Origin: Streptomyces sp. SN-593
Lineage (GTDB): Bacteria > Actinomycetota > Actinomycetes > Streptomycetales > Streptomycetaceae
Assembly: GCF_016756395.1 (NCBI RefSeq)
Contig: NZ_AP018365.1
Location: 5,273,001-5,337,000, forward strand
Length of the DNA: 64,000 nt
Direction of reading: 5' to 3'
In this document: positions 17,344-24,226 of the stretch, one piece after another
Numbering within the stretch: the stretch's first letter is position 1
Layout: the number at the start of each line of letters is the position of its first letter
Position numbers and translations under genes: made by a program
The notes under the pieces: generated by a model
The model's database searches: none
What the model was told of the DNA's origin: nothing
Seen by the model: the letters and a program-made list of their open reading frames with translations, nothing else

Positions 17344-19218
17344 GTGGCACAGGCAGACGGCAGCGACGACGGCTACGACTTCGACGTCGTCGTCGTCGGC
17401 TCGGGCTTCGGCGGGGCGGTGTCCGCGCTGCGGCTGACCGAGAAGGGCTACCGGGTCGGCGTGCTGGAGGCGGGCCGCCGCTTCGCCCGCGACGAGCTGC
17501 CGAAGAACTCCTGGGACGTGCGCAACTACCTGTGGGCGCCCTCGCTCGGCCTCTACGGCATCCAGCGCATCCACGTGCTCGGCAAGGTGCTGGTGCTGGC
17601 CGGCGCGGGCGTCGGCGGCGGCTCGCTGAACTACGCCAACACCCTCTACGTCCCGCCGGCCGCCTTCTTCCAGGACCGGCAGTGGGGCGCGATCACCGAC
17701 TGGCAGCAGGAGCTGGCGCCCTACTACGACCAGGCCCGGCGGATGCTCGGAGTGCGGCTCAACCCGACGATGACCCCCTCCGACGTCCACCTCAAGGACG
17801 CCGCCGACAAGATGGGCGTCGGGGACACCTTCCACCTCGCGCCGGTCGGGGTGTTCTTCGGCGACGGGCGGGACGCCTGCGGCGGGGAGGACGCCGGCGG
17901 CGAGGGCGACGGGACCGGCGGGCCGAGCGCGGCGCCCGGCGAGGAGGTCGCGGACCCGTACTTCGGCGGCGCCGGGCCGCGCCGGCGGGCCTGCACCGAG
18001 TGCGGCGAGTGCATGACCGGCTGCCGGCACGGCGCGAAGAACACCCTCAACGAGAACTACCTCCACCTCGCGGAGCAGGCCGGCGCCGAGATCCGGCCGA
18101 TGACGACCGTGGTCGGGCTGGCCGAGGACCCCGAGGGCGGCTACCGCGTCACCACGGTGCCGACCGACCGGCGCAGGAGGGGCGCCCGGGAGGTGCTGCG
18201 GGCCCGCCAGGTGGTCGTCGCGGCCGGCACCTACGGCACCCAGACCCTGCTGCACGCCATGCGGGACGCCGGCCGGCTGCCGCGGATCTCCCGGCGGCTG
18301 GGCGAGCTGACCCGGACCAACTCCGAGGCACTGGTGGGCGCGCAGACCTCCGCGTCCCGCTACCGCAAGCGCTACCCGGACCGCCCGCTGGACTTCACCC
18401 GGGGCGTGGCCATCACCTCGTCGGTGCACCCGAACGCCCACACCCACATCGAGCCGGTCCGCTACGGCCGCGGCTCCAACGCCATGGGCAACCTGTCGAT
18501 CATGGCCGCGCCCCACCGGGGGAAGCTGCCGCGCTGGGCGGAGTTCGCGGTCAACTACCTGCGGCACCCGGCGGTCGCGTTCCGCTCGCTGTCGAACTTC
18601 CGGTGGTCGGAGCGGACGATCATCGGCCTGGTGATGCAGACCAGCGACAACTCGCTGACCACCTACCGCAAGCGCAAGGGCCCGGGCAAGGGGCTGCTGA
18701 CCGCCCGTCAGGGCCACGGCGCCCCCAACCCGGTGCACATCCCCGAGGGCGCCCGGGCGGCCGAGCTGATCGCCGACGAGATCAACGGCTTCGCCGGCAG
18801 CAACATCGGCGAGGCCACCGACCGGCCGATGACCGCGCACTTCCTGGGCGGCTGCCCGATCGGGGCGGACGCCGAGCAGGGCGTGATCGACCCGTACCAC
18901 CGGCTGTTCGGGCACCCGGGCATCCATGTGGTCGACGGCGCGGCGGTCTCGGCGAACCTCGGGGTCAACCCGTCGCTGACGATCACCGCGCAGGCCGAAC
19001 GGGCGATGTCGCTGTGGCCGAACAAGGGCGCGCCGGACCCGCGGCCGGCCCAGGGCGAGGAGTACCGCCGGATCGCCGCGGTCCCGCCGGCCGCCCCGGC
19101 CGTGCCGGCGGACGCCTTCGGGGCGCTGCGGCTCCCGCTGCTGCCGGTGCCCCGGGTGCCGAAGGCGGAACGGGAGTCGAAGGCGGAGCGGGCGCCGAAG
19201 GTGCCCAAAACGCCCTGA
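17344..19218 (+). CDS. FAD-dependent GMC family oxidoreductase (cholesterol oxidase-like)
   Basis: 624-residue GMC flavoprotein. The N-terminal FAD motif VVVGSGFGGAVSALRL lies at about residues 16-31, and the GAGVGGGSLNYAN segment follows near 85. The C-terminal signature HFLGGCPIGADAEQG leads to VVDGAAVSANLGVNPSLTI. A Cys cluster CTECGECMTGC (Cys217, 220, 223, 227) resembles an iron-sulphur binding loop; it is known in a branch of cholesterol-oxidase/ChoD-like proteins. The substrate is unknown; a sterol or other secondary alcohol is the family expectation. No signal peptide is present. GTG 17344 follows GGAGG. Codons 18841-18900 are duplicated in inverted orientation at 353-412. A hairpin follows the stop. 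Confidence 0.88.
   Translation: MAQADGSDDGYDFDVVVVGSGFGGAVSALRLTEKGYRVGVLEAGRRFARDELPKNSWDVRNYLWAPSLGLYGIQRIHVLGKVLVLAGAGVGGGSLNYANTLYVPPAAFFQDRQWGAITDWQQELAPYYDQARRMLGVRLNPTMTPSDVHLKDAADKMGVGDTFHLAPVGVFFGDGRDACGGEDAGGEGDGTGGPSAAPGEEVADPYFGGAGPRRRACTECGECMTGCRHGAKNTLNENYLHLAEQAGAEIRPMTTVVGLAEDPEGGYRVTTVPTDRRRRGAREVLRARQVVVAAGTYGTQTLLHAMRDAGRLPRISRRLGELTRTNSEALVGAQTSASRYRKRYPDRPLDFTRGVAITSSVHPNAHTHIEPVRYGRGSNAMGNLSIMAAPHRGKLPRWAEFAVNYLRHPAVAFRSLSNFRWSERTIIGLVMQTSDNSLTTYRKRKGPGKGLLTARQGHGAPNPVHIPEGARAAELIADEINGFAGSNIGEATDRPMTAHFLGGCPIGADAEQGVIDPYHRLFGHPGIHVVDGAAVSANLGVNPSLTITAQAERAMSLWPNKGAPDPRPAQGEEYRRIAAVPPAAPAVPADAFGALRLPLLPVPRVPKAERESKAERAPKVPKTP
18841..18900 (+). repeat. source copy of the 60-bp inverted duplication found at 353-412
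   Basis: This in-frame segment of the GMC oxidoreductase gene is the reverse complement of 353-412 without a single mismatch. It covers the conserved FLGGCPIGADAEQG region. It is the intact copy because it is embedded in an open, full-length gene. Confidence 0.9.
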
Positions 19219-19244
19219 ACACGCTGTAATGTGTGACTCGCAGA

Positions 19245-19279
19245 GCGGCCGGTCCCGGGCGTCCCCGGGAACCGACCGC
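19245..19279 (+). terminator. hairpin after the GMC oxidoreductase gene
   Basis: GCGGCCGGTCCCGGG and CCCGGGAACCGACCGC form an almost perfect stem with a 4-nt loop, followed by TCTTTC. It begins 26 nt after the stop at 19218. It could also be the first hairpin of a structured RNA that continues downstream. Confidence 0.7.
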
Positions 19280-19566
19280 CTCTTTCAGAGTCGTGACCAG
19301 GCTGCTGTCCCCTGCCGTCCGGCCACTTCGACCGGTGCGAGGTCCCACGGCGGCCACAGTGCCGCGGCCGCCTCATCGCACCGGCTCACACCCCGCCTAG
19401 CTGCGTCTAGACGGTGTCCCTCTCCACGCGTGGTGTGGGGTGACCGCCCCTGGCTGGCACGGACACCACCTCCAACGAAAGGGCCGTCGGCCGGTCACGT
19501 GCCGTTCGGGTGATCCCCCTCGAAAGGTGACGCGCGGGCGTGGCGGTCATATCGTCCTACCCGGCC
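19280..19566 (+). other. structured intergenic stretch, possible non-coding RNA
   Basis: No plausible protein is encoded. Long-range inverted repeats stand out: CCGGTGCGA (19332-19340) pairs with TCGCACCGG (19376-19384) around an inner GGCGGCC/GGCCGCC stem, and GGTGTCC (about 19413) pairs with GGACACC (about 19463). A TAATGT hexamer about 20 nt before the hairpin at 19245 could be a -10 element for a separate transcript. The strand and the limits are uncertain, and no known RNA family was recognised. Confidence 0.35.
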
Positions 19567-19833
19567 TCATGCCCGGCCGCGGCCCAGTTCCAGCAGCGTC
19601 ATCGCCAGCGCGGTACCGGGCCGGCCGAGCGCGTCGCCGTACGCCCGCAGCACCTCCATCTCGCGGGCCAGGTGCAGCCGGCGGCCGCCGGCGCCCATCC
19701 GGGCCCGCTGCACCTCCTGCGACACCCCCACGCGCTGGCGGACCAGGTCGATGATCCGTGTGTCGAGGTCGTCGATGCGCTGCCGGGCGTCGGCGATGGT
19801 CTGCTCGGTCTCGGGGGGAAGGGTGTCGGTCAC
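19567..19833 (-). CDS. chorismate mutase, AroQ type
   Basis: 88-residue all-helical chorismate mutase, converting chorismate to prephenate on the way to Phe and Tyr. The single domain starts with IADARQRIDDLDTRIIDLVRQRV, where the Arg of the first helix and DxxIxxLVxxR are the family's active-site elements, and continues with VSQEVQRARMGAGG and a C-terminal helix. It is a stand-alone enzyme, not fused to DAHP synthase or prephenate dehydratase. The GTG at 19833 has GAGGAG 6-7 nt upstream. The 180-nt 5' leader encodes a short Phe/Tyr-containing peptide followed by a strong hairpin, so transcription attenuation by aromatic amino acid supply is likely. It is divergent from guaA. Confidence 0.93.
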   Translation of the reverse strand: MTDTLPPETEQTIADARQRIDDLDTRIIDLVRQRVGVSQEVQRARMGAGGRRLHLAREMEVLRAYGDALGRPGTALAMTLLELGRGRA

Positions 19834-19887
19834 GGTCTGCTCCTCGGGTCGGTGGCACGTCGGTCACGACCCGGGCCGCGGTCCGGG

Positions 19888-19938
19888 GAAGCGACAGGCG
19901 CCCCGGGCCGAGTGGCCCGGGGCGCCTGGAGGTCGCTT
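19888..19938 (-). terminator. attenuator-type hairpin in the chorismate mutase leader
   Basis: A perfect 15-bp stem (CAGGCGCCCCGGGCC and its complement, 19895-19928) with a 4-nt loop is extended by a 7-bp outer helix (AAGCGAC/GTCGCTT) across a 3-nt bulge. It starts 8 nt after the stop codon of the leader peptide and lies about 54 nt before the chorismate mutase start codon. GTCGC inside the end of the leader peptide gene can pair with GCGAC of the 5' arm, a possible competing structure. Confidence 0.75.
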
Positions 19939-19946
19939 GCTTCAGC

Positions 19947-20015
19947 TCACGCGACGCGGCCATGGCAGCCGGACCGGCCGGTGCCATAGGTAAACGCGAA
20001 GGTGTGCGGGTGCAT
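19947..20015 (-). CDS. 22-residue leader peptide for aromatic attenuation
   Basis: Short frame ATG to TGA encoding MHPHTFAFTYGTGRSGCHGR followed by Val-Ala. It carries Phe-Ala-Phe-Thr-Tyr at residues 6-10, and its stop lies just before a very stable hairpin in the leader of the chorismate mutase gene. This is the arrangement of classical leader-peptide attenuation: ribosome stalling at Phe or Tyr codons would change folding of the downstream RNA and let transcription proceed. There is no Shine-Dalgarno sequence, but a -10-like CATACT sits exactly 7 nt before the ATG, so the leader mRNA is probably leaderless. The function is inferred from arrangement; the peptide itself should have no other role. 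Confidence 0.65.
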   Translation of the reverse strand: MHPHTFAFTYGTGRSGCHGRVA

Positions 20016-20022
20016 GGCGCCC

Positions 20023-20053
20023 AGTATGGACCACGGACCGGGGGCGGGCGCAA
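20023..20053 (-). promoter_or_regulatory. probable promoter of the chorismate mutase leader transcript
   Basis: On the minus strand TTGCGC (20048-20053) and CATACT (20023-20028) are separated by 19 bp. The predicted start point falls on the A of the leader-peptide ATG at 20015. Confidence 0.5.
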
Positions 20054-20146
20054 GGCGGGGCGGCGGCGAGAGGTGCCCGGGGCCGGGGCCGGGCGGACCG
20101 CGCCCGGGGCCGGCGGGCGCCGTCCGAGGACCGCTGCGGCGCTGGG

Positions 20147-20152
20147 TAGACT
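20147..20152 (+). promoter_or_regulatory. -10 element of guaA
   Basis: TAGACT 38 nt before the guaA GTG matches the Streptomyces housekeeping -10 pattern. No good -35 hexamer is seen. The same TAGACT occurs before pcrA at 34897-34902. Confidence 0.45.
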
Positions 20153-20190
20153 GGGCGGCACGCTCCCGTACTCTCGCCGGAAGGCCGCCC

Positions 20191-21792
20191 GTGTCCTCAG
20201 CGACCCCAGCCGACCCCGCTCCCCACGGCGCCGCCGCCGACACCGTCCTGGTCGTGGACTTCGGCGCCCAGTACGCCCAGCTCATCGCGCGCCGGGTGCG
20301 CGAGGCGCGGGTCTACAGCGAGATCGTGCCCTCGTCGATGCCGGTCGCCGAGATGCTGGCCAAGCGGCCGCGGGCGATCATCCTGTCCGGCGGCCCCTCG
20401 TCGGTCTACGAGCCGGGCGCGCCCCGCCTGGACCGCGAGCTGTTCGAGGCCGGCGTCCCGGTGTTCGGGATGTGCTACGGCTTCCAGCTCATGGCCACCG
20501 TGCTCGGCGGCACCGTCGACAACAGCGGCGCGCGGGAGTACGGCCGGACCGCCCTGGAGGTCTCCAGGCCCGGCTCCACCCTCTTCGAGGGCACCCCCGA
20601 CCGGCAGGAGGTGTGGATGTCCCACGGCGACGCCTGCTCGGCCGCGCCGGAGGGCTTCGCCGTCACCGCCAGCACCGACGTCGTGCCGGTCGCCGCGTTC
20701 GAGAACGACGAGAAGCGGCTGTACGGCGTGCAGTACCACCCCGAGGTGATGCACTCCACGCACGGCCAGCAGATCCTGGAGCACTTCCTCTACCGCGGCG
20801 CCGGCATCACGCCGGAGTGGACCACCAGCAACGTGGTCGACGAGCAGATCGCCGCGATCCGCGCCCAGGTCGGCGACCGCCGGGCCATCTGCGGGCTGTC
20901 CGGTGGGGTGGACTCCGCGGTCGCCGCGGCCCTCGTGCAGCGCGCCATCGGCGACCGGCTGACCTGCGTCTACGTCGACCACGGCCTGATGCGCAAGGGC
21001 GAGACGGAGCAGGTCGAGAAGGACTTCGTGGGCGCGACCGGGGTCCGGCTGAAGGTCGTGGACGCCTCGCAGCGCTTCCTCGCCGCGCTCGACGGGGTCT
21101 CCGACCCGGAGCAGAAGCGCAAGATCATCGGCCGGGAGTTCATCCGGGTCTTCGAGCAGGCGCAGGCCGAGATCGTCGCCGAGGCGCCGAACGACCAGCC
21201 GGTGGAGTTCCTGGTGCAGGGCACCCTCTACCCGGACGTGGTGGAGTCCGGCGGCGGCACCGGCACCGCCAACATCAAGTCGCACCACAACGTCGGCGGC
21301 CTGCCCGAGGACCTGGAGTTCGCCCTCGTCGAGCCGCTGCGCATGCTCTTCAAGGACGAGGTGCGGATGGTCGGGCAGGAGCTCGGCCTGCCCGACGAGA
21401 TCGTCCAGCGGCAGCCGTTCCCCGGCCCCGGCCTGGGCATCCGCATCGTGGGCGCGGTCACCCGGGAGCGGCTGGACCTGCTGCGCGAGGCCGACGCCAT
21501 CGCCCGCGAGGAGCTGACCGCGGCCGGACTCGACCGCGACATCTGGCAGTGCCCGGTGGTGCTGCTCGCCGACGTCCGCTCGGTCGGTGTCCAGGGCGAC
21601 GGCCGCACCTACGGCCACCCGGTGGTGCTGCGCCCGGTCTCCTCCGAGGACGCCATGACCGCCGACTGGTCCCGGCTGCCCTACGACGTGCTGGCCCGGA
21701 TCTCCACCCGGATCACCAACGAGGTCGCCGAGGTCAACCGGGTCGTGCTCGACGTCACCAGCAAGCCGCCGGGCACCATCGAGTGGGAGTGA
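20191..21792 (+). CDS. guaA: GMP synthase (glutamine-hydrolysing)
   Basis: Converts XMP to GMP using glutamine and ATP, completing the pathway begun by guaB. The 533-residue protein has an N-terminal class I glutamine amidotransferase domain (Cys95 in GMCYGFQ; His-x-Glu in QYHPEV), an ATP-pyrophosphatase domain with the P-loop SGGVDS at 237-242, and the C-terminal dimerisation domain with QPFPGPGLGIRI and the terminal KPPGTIEWE. The length and ends match the family. GTG 20191 follows GGAAGG (20180-20185). It is divergent from the chorismate mutase gene and shares a 175-bp promoter region with it. Confidence 0.97.
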   Translation: MSSATPADPAPHGAAADTVLVVDFGAQYAQLIARRVREARVYSEIVPSSMPVAEMLAKRPRAIILSGGPSSVYEPGAPRLDRELFEAGVPVFGMCYGFQLMATVLGGTVDNSGAREYGRTALEVSRPGSTLFEGTPDRQEVWMSHGDACSAAPEGFAVTASTDVVPVAAFENDEKRLYGVQYHPEVMHSTHGQQILEHFLYRGAGITPEWTTSNVVDEQIAAIRAQVGDRRAICGLSGGVDSAVAAALVQRAIGDRLTCVYVDHGLMRKGETEQVEKDFVGATGVRLKVVDASQRFLAALDGVSDPEQKRKIIGREFIRVFEQAQAEIVAEAPNDQPVEFLVQGTLYPDVVESGGGTGTANIKSHHNVGGLPEDLEFALVEPLRMLFKDEVRMVGQELGLPDEIVQRQPFPGPGLGIRIVGAVTRERLDLLREADAIAREELTAAGLDRDIWQCPVVLLADVRSVGVQGDGRTYGHPVVLRPVSSEDAMTADWSRLPYDVLARISTRITNEVAEVNRVVLDVTSKPPGTIEWE

Positions 21793-21914
21793 CCGGCCGG
21801 GAAAAGTAGCGCCGCGGTGAGTCGCGGCGCCCCGGCGTACGTACCTCCCCCTGACGCCGCTGCACCGGAAGACGACTTCCACCCCACCAACAGCGGCGGG
21901 AGAGGCGGAAGAAG

Positions 21915-22487
21915 ATGCTGGAGACGTGGCGGGACACCGCGCGCCGGTACGCGCTGCTGCCCTTGCGGATCTTCCTGGGGGTGACGTTCGCCTACGCCGG
22001 GCTGGACAAGCTGACCAGCGACACCTTCTTCACCGACTCGGCGAACGGCTCGCTGCTCCAGACCCTGCACGGTGTGCGGGACTCGGCGGCGATCCCGGGG
22101 CTGGTCGACCTCGCGCTGAAGGCGCCGCACGGCTTCGGCTACGCGATCGCCTTCGGCGAGCTGGCGGTCGGCCTCGGCGTGTTCTTCGGGCTGCTCGGCC
22201 GGGTGGCCGCGCTCGGCGGGGCGCTGATCTCGCTGAGCCTGTGGCTGACGGTGAGCTGGTCCACCACGCCCTACTACTACGGCAACGACCTCGCGTACCT
22301 GATGGCCTGGCTGCCGCTGCTGCTCGCGGGCACCCCGTACCTGTCGCTCGACCTGCTGATCAGGAAGCGCCGCAGCGGAGCCGGCCCGGGCACCGCCTCC
22401 ACCGGGACCGACCGTGCCACCGCCGCGGCTACCGCCGGGGGGACCGGCGCCTCCGCAGGGCGCGTGCGGTCCGCACCCCCTGCGTGA
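21915..22487 (+). CDS. DoxX family membrane protein
   Basis: 190-residue integral membrane protein of the DoxX family. It has LRIFLGVTFAYAGLDKL in the first helix, a loop with a conserved Asp-Lys, and three further hydrophobic segments (about 75-95, 98-117, 126-147) with the GELAVGLGVFFGLLGRVAAL core. An Ala/Thr/Gly-rich cytoplasmic tail ends the protein. DoxX-type proteins are linked to thiosulphate or quinone metabolism and redox stress, but the substrate here cannot be read. ATG 21915 follows GGCGGAAGA. Its 3' end overlaps the convergent small membrane gene by 59 nt, which is unusual and could allow antisense interference. Confidence 0.85.
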   Translation: MLETWRDTARRYALLPLRIFLGVTFAYAGLDKLTSDTFFTDSANGSLLQTLHGVRDSAAIPGLVDLALKAPHGFGYAIAFGELAVGLGVFFGLLGRVAALGGALISLSLWLTVSWSTTPYYYGNDLAYLMAWLPLLLAGTPYLSLDLLIRKRRSGAGPGTASTGTDRATAAATAGGTGASAGRVRSAPPA

Positions 22488-22656
22488 CGACCGCCGTCGC
22501 CGCGACCAGGCCGAGGCCCGTGCCCGCGATCGGGATCGTGCGGTGCGGGTCCGACAGGTCCCAGACCCCGAGCACGTCGAGCAGGAAGAACCCGGCGAGC
22601 GCGACCAGCACCAGGCCCATCGCCAGCGCCGCCGGTTCGAAGCGGTGCCGCCTCAC
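22429..22656 (-). CDS. small two-helix membrane protein coupled to the PspC/LiaF-like gene
   Basis: 75-residue protein with two hydrophobic segments (about 8-30 and 41-60) and an Arg-rich end (RARALRRRRSPRR). The GTG start shares four bases with the stop of the preceding PspC gene (GTGA overlap), so it is translationally coupled to it. I do not recognise a family. Its tight coupling suggests a partner of the PspC/LiaF-like protein, possibly in envelope-stress sensing, which is inference. The last 59 nt overlap the 3' end of the convergent doxX-type gene. The amino-acid composition and helix pattern look genuine rather than a shadow frame. Confidence 0.7.
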   Translation of the reverse strand: MRRHRFEPAALAMGLVLVALAGFFLLDVLGVWDLSDPHRTIPIAGTGLGLVAATAVVTQGVRTARALRRRRSPRR

Positions 22657-24071
22657 CGGACCACCCGCACGTCTCCGGCGGTGACGTCGACCCGCAGGTC
22701 GACGGTCCCGTCCGACGCGGTGCCCGGCGCCGGGCCGAAGACCTTGGTGTCGTGGGCCCCGGTCTTGACGTCCACTCCGCCGTGCTCCTCTCCGGGCAGC
22801 ATGAGCTCGCCGACGCCGATGTGGTAGCGCAGCACCACTGTGGCGTGCGCCGGGAGCCGCACCAGCGCCTCGCCGGCCCGCACCCTCAGCCGGGTGCTGA
22901 CGGTGCGGCCGGCCAGCGACGTCCTGCGCAGGTCGAGGACGACGTGTCCGGCGCCGCGTTCGTACGAGGGCCGGACCGCGGTCGCGGAGGCCGGCGCCCA
23001 GCGGGTGGTCCAGCCGGTGCCGTCCTTCGGCAGCCAGGCCGTGCCGACCAGCCCCGCGACGGTCAGCAGCGACCAGAACGCGGTCAGGCCGCGCGGCCGT
23101 CCCGCGAAGGACGCCACGAGGTAGGCGGCGCCGAACACGAACAGCGCGGACACCAGCCCGATCTCCGCGCTGCGGCCCACCGACGTGCGCGGCAGCGCGA
23201 CCGAGGTGCCCACACCCGCGGCCGTCGCCGCCAGTACGAAGGCCGCCAGCCCGAACGGCCACGTCCGCTCCCGGCGCGCCGCCCTGCGCCGCTCCCGCCA
23301 CGCCTGCCGGTCCGCCTCCTCGTACGGGCCGTCGTCCGGGCCCCACAGGTAGGGCGGTGCCTTCGTCAGCGGGTCGCGCCACCACGACGGGGTGCTCCCC
23401 GGCCCGGGCGGCGCCTGGGCGGCGGGCGGCGCGTCCGCGACGGACCCGGCCGCCGCCGGCGGGGCCTCGCCGGCCGCCCGCATCCGGGACCGCTGCTGCG
23501 ACCAGTGGACGGCGGCGACCGTGGCGACCAGCAGGATCAGTGAGAACGCCTGGCTGGCGCCGTTGCCGAGCAGCGAGGCGTACAGCCCGCAGCCGACCAG
23601 GGCCATCAGCACCGCGGTCAGCGGCGCGCCCTCGATCCGGCCGGACAGCAGGCGGTGCGCCTCGCTCTCCTCCTCGTCCTCCTGCGGGACGACCAGCCAG
23701 CCCAGCCCGTAGATGATCAGGCCGATGCCGCCGGTCAGCGCGAGCACCGCGAGCACGATCCGGATGATGACCGGGTCGACGTCGAAGTAGCGGCCGGCCC
23801 CGTGGCAGACACCGGCGAGCACCTTGTCGTCGCCGTGGCCGCGCCGGAGCTTCGGGCGGCCGGGGTCCGTGCCGCCGGTGCCCCCGTCGGCCGCGCGGGT
23901 GGCGCCGGTGCCGCTGTCCCCTCCGCTTCCGCTGTCCCCTCCGCTTCCACTTCCGCCTCCGCTTCCGTGGCCGCCCGGGCGCGTGCCGGCGGGGTCGGCG
24001 CCGACCCGGGTGGCGCCCGGGGGGCCGCCGGGCGCCGGGGCCGCGCTCGGGTCGGTGGGGTCGTCGGTCAT
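22653..24071 (-). CDS. PspC-domain membrane protein with LiaF-like C-terminal domain
   Basis: 472 residues. A Gly/Ser/Asp repeat tail (about 30-60) precedes a PspC domain (about 75-132, KLRRGHGDDKVLAGVCHGAG then one long hydrophobic hairpin). Several further transmembrane segments follow between about 150 and 340. The C-terminal part is a beta-rich domain like LiaF (VRAGEALVRLPAHATVVLRY, GVGELMLPG). LiaF proteins hold a cognate histidine kinase in check until envelope stress; a PspC-type kinase and LuxR-type regulator are encoded divergently next door, so the three probably form one system. The ATG at 24071 is chosen; ATG 24080 is an alternative, and neither has a clear ribosome-binding site. 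Confidence 0.8.
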   Translation of the reverse strand: MTDDPTDPSAAPAPGGPPGATRVGADPAGTRPGGHGSGGGSGSGGDSGSGGDSGTGATRAADGGTGGTDPGRPKLRRGHGDDKVLAGVCHGAGRYFDVDPVIIRIVLAVLALTGGIGLIIYGLGWLVVPQEDEEESEAHRLLSGRIEGAPLTAVLMALVGCGLYASLLGNGASQAFSLILLVATVAAVHWSQQRSRMRAAGEAPPAAAGSVADAPPAAQAPPGPGSTPSWWRDPLTKAPPYLWGPDDGPYEEADRQAWRERRRAARRERTWPFGLAAFVLAATAAGVGTSVALPRTSVGRSAEIGLVSALFVFGAAYLVASFAGRPRGLTAFWSLLTVAGLVGTAWLPKDGTGWTTRWAPASATAVRPSYERGAGHVVLDLRRTSLAGRTVSTRLRVRAGEALVRLPAHATVVLRYHIGVGELMLPGEEHGGVDVKTGAHDTKVFGPAPGTASDGTVDLRVDVTAGDVRVVR

Positions 24072-24226
24072 GCACACCATGGTCGCCGGTCGCGCGCCGC
24101 ACCGGCACCCGGCCCGACCCTGGTGCGACCCTGATCCCGCCCCGGACACCGGCTGGGGGTTCGCCGGCCGCCCTACGGGGGTTCACCCTGATGCCCCGCG
24201 GGACGTGCCTGTGTGACGATCGGGGT

